Part shown: one piece after another, positions 54,022 through 61,601 of the stretch
Layout: each line of letters starts with the position of its first letter
Numbering within the stretch: position 1 is the first letter of the stretch
Assembly (NCBI RefSeq): GCF_012272835.1
Contig: NZ_JAAWWK010000003.1
Span: forward strand, 248,001 to 312,000
Direction: 5' to 3'
DNA length: 64,000 nucleotides
From: Spongiibacter thalassae
GTDB taxonomy: Bacteria > Pseudomonadota > Gammaproteobacteria > Pseudomonadales > Spongiibacteraceae
Made by a program: the position numbers and the translations under genes
The notes under the pieces: generated by a model
Told to the model about the DNA's origin: nothing
The model's database searches: none
Seen by the model: the letters and a program-made list of their open reading frames with translations, nothing else

Positions 54022-54045
54022 AGCCCGCTGCCCCGCGGGCTTTTT
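54022..54045 (+). terminator. Terminator after hsaA
   Basis: The stem AGCCCGC/GCGGGCT with loop TGCCCC is followed by TTTT. It lies 25 bases after the hsaA stop and closes the kshA-hsaC-hsaA unit. Confidence 0.85.
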
Positions 54046-54252
54046 CGTTTCCCCCTGCAAAACACAGCACGACGTCGCCCAGGCCCATAACACCTTGGGG
54101 GAAGTCCTTATGGTCGTCGTCACCGAATTTAGGCAATCTTTGCTAAAGGTTTTTGCCCTTGCTGCCGTTATAGAGACCAGGACGAGTGTTTAGTGTCTGA
54201 CAGCACCGCGATGACGCTTTGGTTTTAACAACACTGCATTGGAGTTTTCGAC

Positions 54253-55020
54253 TTGGATATTGCAACCTTACTGGGAATGGTCGGCGCGATCGGTGTCATT
54301 CTCACCGCGATATTTCTCGGCGGGAGTGCCAGCGGCTTCGTCGATGTGCCGAGTATACTGATCGTTATCGGCGGCGGAACCTTCGCCAACCTGGTCAAAT
54401 TTCCCCTTGACCAGACCCTCGGCGCCTTCAAGGTGGCCTCGCGGGCGTTTATGCACAAACCTACCAGTTCACAGGCGTTGATTAATGAATGCGTGGAACT
54501 GGCCGGTGTGGCACGCAAAGAAGGCCTGCTGGGACTGGAGTCGATGGAAATCAGCAACGAATTCCTCAACAAGGGCGTGCAGATGGCAATTGACGGCCAC
54601 GACCCCAGTTTCGTCAAGCGGCTGTTGAACAAGGAAATAAACCTTAATATCGAGCGCCAGGAAATGGGCGAAGCCATTTTTCGCGGCTTTGGCGATTCGG
54701 CCCCGGCCATGGGGATGATCGGCACCCTCGTAGGTCTGGTGCAAATGATGTCGAATATGTCAGACCCCAAGGCGATTGGCCCGGCGATGGCGGTGGCACT
54801 GCTTACCACGCTGTATGGCGCGATTCTGGCCAATGCTGTTGCCCTGCCTATGGCGGACAAGCTGGCGTTTCGCACCGCCGAAGAGCGGCGCAATCGCCAC
54901 CTGATTCTTGAAGCGGTTGATGGTATTCAGGAAGGGCTTAATCCGCGTGTGTTGGAGTCACTGCTGGCAACCTATTTGCCTGACAACAAGCGTGACCTCG
55001 AGAAGAAAGAGGAGGCTTGA
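54253..55020 (+). CDS. pomA: Sodium-type flagellar stator protein PomA
   Basis: This inner-membrane protein of 255 residues forms the stator channel with PomB. It opens MDIATLLGMVGAIGVILTAIFLGGSASGFVDVPS and has the family segment AFRGFGDSAPAMGMIGTLVGLVQMMSNM-like (FRGFGDSAPAMGMIGTLVGLV), closely following Vibrio PomA. Four membrane segments are expected. The start is TTG at 54253 with GGAG eight bases upstream, and the resulting N-terminus matches Vibrio PomA, so the TTG is well supported. The pomB gene begins directly after the stop. No other flagellar genes are seen in the window. Confidence 0.92.
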   Translation: MDIATLLGMVGAIGVILTAIFLGGSASGFVDVPSILIVIGGGTFANLVKFPLDQTLGAFKVASRAFMHKPTSSQALINECVELAGVARKEGLLGLESMEISNEFLNKGVQMAIDGHDPSFVKRLLNKEINLNIERQEMGEAIFRGFGDSAPAMGMIGTLVGLVQMMSNMSDPKAIGPAMAVALLTTLYGAILANAVALPMADKLAFRTAEERRNRHLILEAVDGIQEGLNPRVLESLLATYLPDNKRDLEKKEEA

Positions 55021-55881
55021 TTGGAAGACGCTCCCGCCAAAAAGGTCGCGCCCGGTGCACCGGCATGGGTGTTGACCTTTGCTGATTTAATGTCGCTGTT
55101 GCTGGCATTCTTTGTACTGTTGTTCTCCTTTTCGGAAATGGACAAACAAAAGTTCAAAGAATTGTCCGGTTCAATGAAGGACGCCTTTGGTGTACAGCGT
55201 GAGGTGCCCGCCTTCAACCCCCCCATAGGCACCAGCATCATTGCCCGTGATTTCAGTCCGGGCAAACCCACCCCGACTATCGAAAATGAGGTGCGCCAGG
55301 AGGCCGCCCAGGTGATGACGGCCTACGCTGAAATGCCGTTGGATGAAGACGCCCGGCTCACCGAGGAAGAACTGGCGGCGGATGTGGAAAAGGTGAAAGA
55401 GCACCTGAATATCGAAATCAAGGAGGGATTGGTTGAGGTCGATGACGATGGCGAGCGGATAATCACCATACGGATTCGGGAAATGGGCTCGTTTCCTTCA
55501 GGTAGCGCCAGCCTTAATCACGATTTCTATCCGGTTATCGGTAAAATCGGTACGCTGATTAACGAGATCGGCGGACATGTGGTGGTGGCGGGCCACACCG
55601 ACAATGTGCCGATCAATACTCGGCGTTTTCGCTCGAACTGGGATCTGTCTTCGGCGCGAGCCGCGACAGTACTGGAAAGAATCATTGAGGCCTCCAGCGT
55701 CAGCAGCGATCATTTCAGACTGGCGGGCCATGCCGACACACGGCCGGTGGATACCAACGATACGGCGTCAGGTCGCGAACGCAATCGCCGAGTGGAAGTG
55801 ATTCTGTTGCGTGGTGCGATTAACGATGTGACAACAGGGCAGGTTATCGGAGGCCGGGAAGCCTCTGTATTGGACGATTAA
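55021..55881 (+). CDS. pomB: Sodium-type flagellar stator protein PomB
   Basis: This protein of 286 residues has one membrane segment with the ion-binding aspartate D22 in TFADLMSLLLAFFVLLFSFSEMD. A periplasmic linker and a C-terminal OmpA-like peptidoglycan-binding domain follow (VVVAGHTDNVPI and GRERNRRVEV). It resembles Vibrio PomB in the N-terminus (MED). Start is TTG at 55021, one codon after the pomA stop, with AGGAGG five bases upstream. The linker of about 140 residues is longer than in E. coli MotB. It should power flagellar rotation from the sodium gradient, as in other marine species. Confidence 0.9.
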   Translation: MEDAPAKKVAPGAPAWVLTFADLMSLLLAFFVLLFSFSEMDKQKFKELSGSMKDAFGVQREVPAFNPPIGTSIIARDFSPGKPTPTIENEVRQEAAQVMTAYAEMPLDEDARLTEEELAADVEKVKEHLNIEIKEGLVEVDDDGERIITIRIREMGSFPSGSASLNHDFYPVIGKIGTLINEIGGHVVVAGHTDNVPINTRRFRSNWDLSSARAATVLERIIEASSVSSDHFRLAGHADTRPVDTNDTASGRERNRRVEVILLRGAINDVTTGQVIGGREASVLDD

Positions 55882-55990
55882 GCAACAGCCGGGCAGGTTA
55901 ATTTCGGTTTCTTCAAGTATTGCCGTCGAAGCCGGGGCGCTGGCCGTGTAACATAACTCGATATCCCCTGTTGCAAAGAGTCTACATAGA

Positions 55991-57412
55991 ATGCGCCGCA
56001 CTAAAATAGTTGCCACCGTTGGCCCCGCCTGTGAAAGTCGCGAAACCCTGACTGCAATGATTCGCGCAGGCGTGAATGTGTTCCGACTGAACTTCTCCCA
56101 CGGCACCGCCGACGAGCACAAGGCGCGCTGCCAACTGATTCGCGACATAGCCACTGAGGAAAAATGCTACGTCGCCCTGTTGGGAGATTTGCAGGGGCCT
56201 AAAATTCGCTTGCGTACCCTGGCAGTGGATGCGATCGAACTCGCGGTAGGCACAGAGCTGATTCTGGATACCCGTCTCGGCGATGGCGAAGGTAATGACC
56301 GCCATATCGGCGTGGATTACGAACCACTGGCGCGTTCCGTGGCGGCGGGAGATACCCTGTTGCTGGACGATGGCCGTCTTCGCTTGACGGTGCAGAAGGT
56401 CGATGGCGAACAGGTGTTCTGTCGCTCTGCAAGCATCGGCACACTGTTGTCCCGCAAGGGCATCAACCGTCTGGGCGGCGGTTTGTCGGCGCCGGCACTC
56501 ACTGAAAAAGATCTCGCCGACATCGGCCACGCCGCCGAAATGAAGCTCGACTATATTGCAGTCTCATTCCCCAGCAGTGCTGCCGATATCATCGACGCCC
56601 GCACCCGCTTGCAGGCTGCGGGGTGCCATGCCCACATTATCGGTAAAATAGAGCGCGCTGAAGCAGTGGCAGAGGAAGACCACCTTGACGAGCTGATTCG
56701 CGCCTGTGACGGCGTAATGGTCGCAAGGGGAGACCTCGGTGTCGAAATTGGCGATGCCAGCCTGATTGGTTTGCAAAAACATATTATCAAGCGTTCGCGG
56801 GTGCTGAATCGCCCGGTTATCACCGCGACGCAAATGATGGAATCGATGATTTCCAGTCCTATTCCCACCCGTGCCGAGGTATTCGATGTTGCCAATGCGG
56901 TACTCGATGGCACCGACGCCGTCATGCTGTCGGCAGAAACCGCAAGTGGTCGTTATCCGGTGGAAACCATCGAAGCTATGGCGCGAAACTGCGAAGGCGC
57001 GGAGCGCTATCCCTCGGCGCGCAAATCCAGTTATCGCCTGGAGCGTACCTTTGATTCAGTTGAAGAAACTATAGCCATGAGTGCGGTCTATGCCGCCAAT
57101 CATCAGCAGGGAGTGAAGGCGATTGTGTCGATGACCGAGACCGGTCGCACGGTATTATTAATGTCGAGACTCACTTCAGGTATTCCAATATTCGCCTTTA
57201 GTCGCAATGTGGAAACCTGTAATCGGGTGAGCTTGTATCGCGGAGTATTCGCCATCTCCAGTGAAACCGCCGACCCCCATATCAGCGACTGCATTGAAGT
57301 GCTTAAGGCGCGGGGGCTGGTCGATGCCGGCGATTCGATTCTGATGACCATCGGCGATCAGATCGGCGTGGACAACCACACCAATACGCTGAAAATTATC
57401 AAGGTGCACTAA
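55991..57412 (+). CDS. pykA: Pyruvate kinase (PykA type)
   Basis: This protein of 473 residues converts phosphoenolpyruvate and ADP to pyruvate and ATP. Marks in order are RTKIVATVGPACES, VFRLNFSHG, the substrate region LGDLQGPKIR, GKIERAEAV, MVARGDLGVEIG, ITATQMMESM and MLSAETASG. It resembles the PykA (AMP-activated) isozyme of E. coli more than PykF. The 109 bases before it hold no obvious promoter. It is convergent with the SDR gene at 57437, 24 bases away, with no clear hairpin between. Confidence 0.95.
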   Translation: MRRTKIVATVGPACESRETLTAMIRAGVNVFRLNFSHGTADEHKARCQLIRDIATEEKCYVALLGDLQGPKIRLRTLAVDAIELAVGTELILDTRLGDGEGNDRHIGVDYEPLARSVAAGDTLLLDDGRLRLTVQKVDGEQVFCRSASIGTLLSRKGINRLGGGLSAPALTEKDLADIGHAAEMKLDYIAVSFPSSAADIIDARTRLQAAGCHAHIIGKIERAEAVAEEDHLDELIRACDGVMVARGDLGVEIGDASLIGLQKHIIKRSRVLNRPVITATQMMESMISSPIPTRAEVFDVANAVLDGTDAVMLSAETASGRYPVETIEAMARNCEGAERYPSARKSSYRLERTFDSVEETIAMSAVYAANHQQGVKAIVSMTETGRTVLLMSRLTSGIPIFAFSRNVETCNRVSLYRGVFAISSETADPHISDCIEVLKARGLVDAGDSILMTIGDQIGVDNHTNTLKIIKVH

Positions 57413-57436
57413 GCATCAGAGCCAACTGATACGCCA

Positions 57437-58213
57437 TCAAGTGTCGGCGTTGGCCGCCCCCAGAAAGGCGGGTTTTTCGCCGCCACCGTGCACCGTCAGG
57501 GCGGCACCACTGATATATTCCGCCAACTCACTGGCCAAAAACAAACAGGCGTCGGCGATATTCCGGGGCTGTGCCATTCGTCCCAGCGGAATGGTGTTGG
57601 ATACCGCCGCTATACCGGCGTCGTCGCCGTAGTGCTGGTGGGACTGCTCGGTCTGAATCAAGCCACCGATGATGCTGTTGCAGCGCACTTTCGGCGCCCA
57701 TTCCACCGCCAGACTGGTGGTAAGATTAAGCAAACCCGCTTTGGCCGCGCCATAGGCAGCGGTGCCCGGTGACGGGCGGGTCCCGCTTACCGAAGCGATA
57801 TTGACAATGCTGCCGCCGCTGTCCTGGGTCTGCATTACCGCATTGCAGGCTTGGGCAAAGTACAAAGGCGCCAGCAGATTTAAATTTACGATAGATGCAG
57901 AATAACGTGGAGATGCGGTGGCGGCGTCGGCGTACGGGGTGCCCCCGGCATTGTTAATCAGTACATCGATTCGACCAAACTCATCGGCAACCTCAGCCAC
58001 AAAGGCGCTTACCGCTTCGGCATCGCGCACGTCGATATTGCGAAAAAAGGTGCGGCGTCCGGCCCGTTCCGGCAGGGATTCCGGGGTAGTGCGACCGCAG
58101 ATTGCAATGTCCGCGCCAGCGTCGAGAAAGGCTTCGCTGATACCGCGGCCAACCCCTTTGGCGCCGCCGGTAATCACCACTACCTTGTTGTCGAAGTTCA
58201 GTCGATTTGTCAT
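57437..58213 (-). CDS. Short-chain dehydrogenase/reductase, divergent from the F420 operon
   Basis: This SDR of 258 residues has ITGGAKGVGRGI, NNAGG, the catalytic serine in IASVSG and YGAAK, and ends with the usual GAALTVHGGGEKP. It is of the FabG-like classical type with no specific substrate mark. I start at ATG 58213 with AGAGAG upstream; an in-frame extension to 58321 is likely not translated. It is divergent from the F420 oxidoreductase gene with a 218-base gap, so the two may share control. It uses NAD(P)H, not F420, by its sequence. Confidence 0.85.
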   Translation of the reverse strand: MTNRLNFDNKVVVITGGAKGVGRGISEAFLDAGADIAICGRTTPESLPERAGRRTFFRNIDVRDAEAVSAFVAEVADEFGRIDVLINNAGGTPYADAATASPRYSASIVNLNLLAPLYFAQACNAVMQTQDSGGSIVNIASVSGTRPSPGTAAYGAAKAGLLNLTTSLAVEWAPKVRCNSIIGGLIQTEQSHQHYGDDAGIAAVSNTIPLGRMAQPRNIADACLFLASELAEYISGAALTVHGGGEKPAFLGAANADT

Positions 58214-58431
58214 GGCTCGCTCTCTACACGTTATGTCGTTATTCTCTACCAGCTTTTGTGGCGTGGCTCTACTACAGATAAGGGATCGCAAATGCTGGCG
58301 GTGCGGTACACTATGAGTCAAGCGCTGAGCATAAGCGATCAGAAGCTGTGTGCCGGTCGCATTCGATAAATCGCCTGGGCAGTGCTTTGAGCACAGGCAT
58401 GACGTCGGCGTAATAATAAATAAGGAGAAAC

Positions 58432-59106
58432 ATGAGCGAATCCAAACTTATCGCGATATTGGGCGGTACCGGGAATCTGGGCAGTGGACTGGCAGGACGC
58501 TGGTTACAGGCGGGGCATCGGGTCATTATCGGTTCGCGTACCCTGGATAAGGCCGAACAGGCTGCGGCAGCGTTGACCGAGGTGGTCAAGGCACGGGGAG
58601 TCAGCAGTGTCGCAGTCAGCGCGCGGGACAATCGGGCGGCGGCCGCCGAGGCTGATATCGTTGTTCTCACTGTGCCTTTTGCTCATCATGCTTCTACTCT
58701 GGAGGATGTCCGTGATGCAGTGCAGGGTAAAATCCTGATCGATGTGACCGTGCCACTGGTGCCACCCAAGGTGGCACGGGTTCAACTGCCGGAGGAAGGC
58801 TCTGCCGGACAAATCGCACAACAGCTGCTCGGCGAAAACGTACGTGTGGTGTCGGCTTTCCAGAATGTCGCCGCGGCGCATCTGCAGGACGGCAGCGAGC
58901 TGGAATGCGACGTATTGGTGTGCGGCGACAATAAAGAAGCCCGAGCCGAGGTGATAGAGCTGGTGGAAGCGGCGGGCCTGCGCGGTTTTCACGCCGGTAG
59001 CATCGCCAACGCCGCGGCGGTGGAAGCAATGACCTCGCTACTGATTTTTATCAATAAACAATACAAGTGCCACTCGGGCATTAAGATCACCGGGCTGGAG
59101 CACTGA
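58432..59106 (+). CDS. npdG: F420:NADPH oxidoreductase
   Basis: This enzyme of 224 residues moves a hydride between NADPH and coenzyme F420. It has the nucleotide loop ILGGTGNLGSGLA, SRTLDKAEQAA for the NADP phosphate, VVLTVPFAHH, DVTVPLVPP (about residue 103), the family segment SAFQNVAAAHLQ and the helix near the C-terminus ANAAAVEAMTSLLIFIN. These fit the Fno/NpdG family. As first gene of the operon it would recharge F420H2 from NADPH. ATG follows AAGGAG, and the next gene, cofE, starts seven bases after its stop. Confidence 0.9.
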   Translation: MSESKLIAILGGTGNLGSGLAGRWLQAGHRVIIGSRTLDKAEQAAAALTEVVKARGVSSVAVSARDNRAAAAEADIVVLTVPFAHHASTLEDVRDAVQGKILIDVTVPLVPPKVARVQLPEEGSAGQIAQQLLGENVRVVSAFQNVAAAHLQDGSELECDVLVCGDNKEARAEVIELVEAAGLRGFHAGSIANAAAVEAMTSLLIFINKQYKCHSGIKITGLEH

Positions 59107-59113
59107 TCGGGTT

Positions 59114-59884
59114 ATGCCGTCTCGTGCTTTGCAGCTTTTAGCCTTGGCGGATTTTCCGCTGATTGAGCCTGGTGATGATCTGGCGGCGCTTGTCGCCGAC
59201 GCCTTGCGCGCCAACGCACTAACCCTGGAATCCGGCGATGTTTTGGTGTTGGCACAAAAAATTGTGTCCAAGGCAGAGGGGCGCTATGTGCGTCTGGCCG
59301 ATGTCCAGCCCGGTGTTGAGGCCATCGCGCTTGCCGAGAGCTGCGACAAGGATCCCCGGCAGATGGAACTTGTACTGCGGGAATCCAAAGCGGTCGTACG
59401 CAGTCGACCCGGTGTCGTCATCGTTGAACACCGGCTTGGGGTCGTACACGCAAATGCCGGTATCGACCGTTCAAATATTCCCTGCGATGACGATGACCCC
59501 CAGGTATTGTTGTTGCCAGAGAACCCCGACCAAAGTGCAGCGAACCTGCGCGCGGCGCTTTGTGAACACACCGGTGTTGAGGTCAATATCATTATCAACG
59601 ACAGCGCCGGACGGGCCTGGCGCAATGGCACGGTGGGCTTTGCCCTGGGCAGCGCAGGATTTGAAGTAGTGGAAAACCGCATTGGTGACAGGGATATGTT
59701 TGGCCGTATCCTTGAAATCACGGAAATCGCGGTGGCCGACGAGCTTGCTGCGGCGGCGTCCTATCTGATGGGGCAGGCCGACGAAGCCACCCCGATTGTT
59801 TTGGTACGCGGTGCAAATCTGCGCCCTTCATCGGCGGGCTCGCGGGCATTGCTGCGGGATCGTGCTAAGGATATGTTTCGATAA
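59114..59884 (+). CDS. cofE: Coenzyme F420:L-glutamate ligase (CofE), without reductase domain
   Basis: This protein of 256 residues adds glutamate to F420-0 using GTP, building the polyglutamate tail. Family marks are ALADFPLIEPGDDLAALV, VLVLAQKIVSKAEGR, ESRPGVV-type (RSRPGVVIVEHRLG), DRSNIPCDD and NDSAGRAWRNGTVGFALG. In mycobacteria the same function is part of FbiB, which has an additional C-terminal FMN reductase domain of about 200 residues. That domain is absent here. The gene overlaps cofD by one base. Start ATG at 59114. Confidence 0.93.
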   Translation: MPSRALQLLALADFPLIEPGDDLAALVADALRANALTLESGDVLVLAQKIVSKAEGRYVRLADVQPGVEAIALAESCDKDPRQMELVLRESKAVVRSRPGVVIVEHRLGVVHANAGIDRSNIPCDDDDPQVLLLPENPDQSAANLRAALCEHTGVEVNIIINDSAGRAWRNGTVGFALGSAGFEVVENRIGDRDMFGRILEITEIAVADELAAAASYLMGQADEATPIVLVRGANLRPSSAGSRALLRDRAKDMFR

Positions 59885-60858
59885 TGCAAGACTCACAGAC
59901 ACAGGCCTTCGCAGGCAAGGTATTGGTGCTTAGTGGCGGTGTCGGGGGCGCCAAGCTGGTACACGGCCTCGCTAACACCCTTGGCGCAGACCAACTTACT
60001 GTTGTGGCGAATACCGCCGATGATTTCGATCATTGGGGGTTGCGGATTTGCCCGGATATCGATTCGATCACCTATGCGTTGGCGGGCATCAACGACGAGA
60101 AGCGGGGCTGGGGCTTGAAGGATGAAAGTTGGCGCACGATGGTGGCCATGCGCCGGCTTAGTGGCGAGGACTGGTTTCAACTTGGCGATCAGGACATCGC
60201 GACCCACCTGTATCGTTCCATGCGCCTGAGCAATGGCGACAGTTTGACGGATATCACTGCAGACATTGCCCAGCGCCTGGGGGTCACAACCCGCCTGTTG
60301 CCGATGTCTGATGATGTGGTGGCGACCCGGGTCTACTCCGACCGGGGCGAGTATGAATTCCAACACTATTTCGTGCGTGAGCGATGCGAGCCGAAGGTTG
60401 AGCGCATCGAATTTATCGGGATCGACACTGCCAGGCTCAGCCCGTTGGTCAAAGACAGCATCGCCGACCCGGAACTGAGCGCAATTATACTGTCACCGTC
60501 AAATCCCTTTCTGAGTATAGATCCTATACTGAGCCTCGAAGATTGTCGCAAGCTGTTGAAGAATCGTGGAGTTCCGATTATCGCGGTGTCGCCGATAATC
60601 TCGGGGCGGGCGGTGAAAGGCCCAGCGGCAAAATTAATGGAAGAACTGAATATGCCGACTTCCGCCCACGGCGTTGCGGAGTATTACGGCGATTTACTCG
60701 ACGGTTTTGTGTTTGACGAACTCGATGCGGCGGAATTGGATGTCATACGCAACACCGGAATCGATTGCCGGTTGGAGCAAACTTTGATGACAGACATGGC
60801 CTCAAAGGAGCATTTGGCCCGGGTTGTACTGGATTTTGCACGGGACTTGAAGCGCTGA
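59884..60858 (+). CDS. cofD: 2-phospho-L-lactate transferase (CofD/FbiA)
   Basis: This enzyme of 324 residues transfers the phospho-acid group from its GDP or GPP-linked form to the deazaflavin FO. Family marks are LSGGVGGAKLVHGLA (about residues 18-32), VANTADDFDHWGLRICPDIDSI, YALAGINDEKRGWGL, ILSPSNPFLSIDPIL and SPIISGRAVKGPAAKLMEE. The SNP loop and the aspartates near it bind FO and the metal. It shares a TAATG junction with cofE and its stop precedes cofC by one base. Confidence 0.94.
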   Translation: MQDSQTQAFAGKVLVLSGGVGGAKLVHGLANTLGADQLTVVANTADDFDHWGLRICPDIDSITYALAGINDEKRGWGLKDESWRTMVAMRRLSGEDWFQLGDQDIATHLYRSMRLSNGDSLTDITADIAQRLGVTTRLLPMSDDVVATRVYSDRGEYEFQHYFVRERCEPKVERIEFIGIDTARLSPLVKDSIADPELSAIILSPSNPFLSIDPILSLEDCRKLLKNRGVPIIAVSPIISGRAVKGPAAKLMEELNMPTSAHGVAEYYGDLLDGFVFDELDAAELDVIRNTGIDCRLEQTLMTDMASKEHLARVVLDFARDLKR

Positions 60859-60859
60859 T

Positions 60860-61570
60860 ATGTGGGTATTGCTGCCATTAAAGGACTTTGTAAAGGCCAA
60901 GCAGCGCTTGTCGGGCTGCCTGAATGTTGCCGAGCGCCGTGGCCTGTTCCAGGCGATGGTTGAGGATGTACTGGATGAGCTGGTCAGCACTGATGTCATT
61001 GAGCGCATCGTGTTGCTGTCGGATGACCCCGCCGCCCATTTATTGGCAACTTGCTACGGCGTTGAATGCTGGTCTGAACGGGAATTGGGGCAGGGGTTGA
61101 ACCCGGTCATAGAAGGTGCCCTGGACCGAATAGCACACACGGCGCCCACGATTTCGCAGGTGATGGTGGTGCACGGTGATTTGCCGCTCATCAATGCTGT
61201 GGAACTGGGGGCAATGATCGATGCCGGTAGTCATGATCCCGACAGCCTGATTATTGCCGCTGATCGCGGCGAGCAGGGGAGTAACGTCGTACTGATGCCA
61301 ATGTTCGCCAGGGTACCGGTGCGCTATGGCCCTGACAGCCTGGCCGCCCATCAGCAGGAAGCCGCGGCACGGGGTGTGAATACGGTTGTTATGCGCACCC
61401 GCTGGTTGGCGATGGATATTGATACCCGTGACGACCTGACCAATCTGGTGATGAATTATCCCGGCGAAGGGGCGGAACGAACCATGAAGTACCTTCGTCA
61501 ATACGGCCTGGTTCAGCGCCTTATGGTAATGCGGGATATTCAGGCTGATGTTGCGGCGGCGGCGCAATAA
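60860..61570 (+). CDS. cofC: Phospho-acid guanylyltransferase (CofC)
   Basis: This nucleotidyltransferase of 236 residues couples GTP to 2-phospholactate, phosphoenolpyruvate or 3-phosphoglycerate, depending on the organism. It has the opening LLPLKDFVKAKQRLSG, VLLSDDP, ELGQGLNPVIEGAL, VVHGDLPLI and the C-terminal DIDTRDDLTNLV. The acid it uses cannot be read from the sequence by eye. Two bases separate its start from the cofD stop, so it is translationally coupled. Confidence 0.92.
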   Translation: MWVLLPLKDFVKAKQRLSGCLNVAERRGLFQAMVEDVLDELVSTDVIERIVLLSDDPAAHLLATCYGVECWSERELGQGLNPVIEGALDRIAHTAPTISQVMVVHGDLPLINAVELGAMIDAGSHDPDSLIIAADRGEQGSNVVLMPMFARVPVRYGPDSLAAHQQEAAARGVNTVVMRTRWLAMDIDTRDDLTNLVMNYPGEGAERTMKYLRQYGLVQRLMVMRDIQADVAAAAQ

Positions 61571-61601
61571 TTGTCTGCCGTAGTTTAAAGAGAGACTTAT
61601 T

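Noticed and set aside
58214-58431. GTGCT-TTG-AGCAC repeat as operator of the F420 operon
   Set aside because: Only five base pairs long and not matched to any promoter box; too weak to list as a feature.
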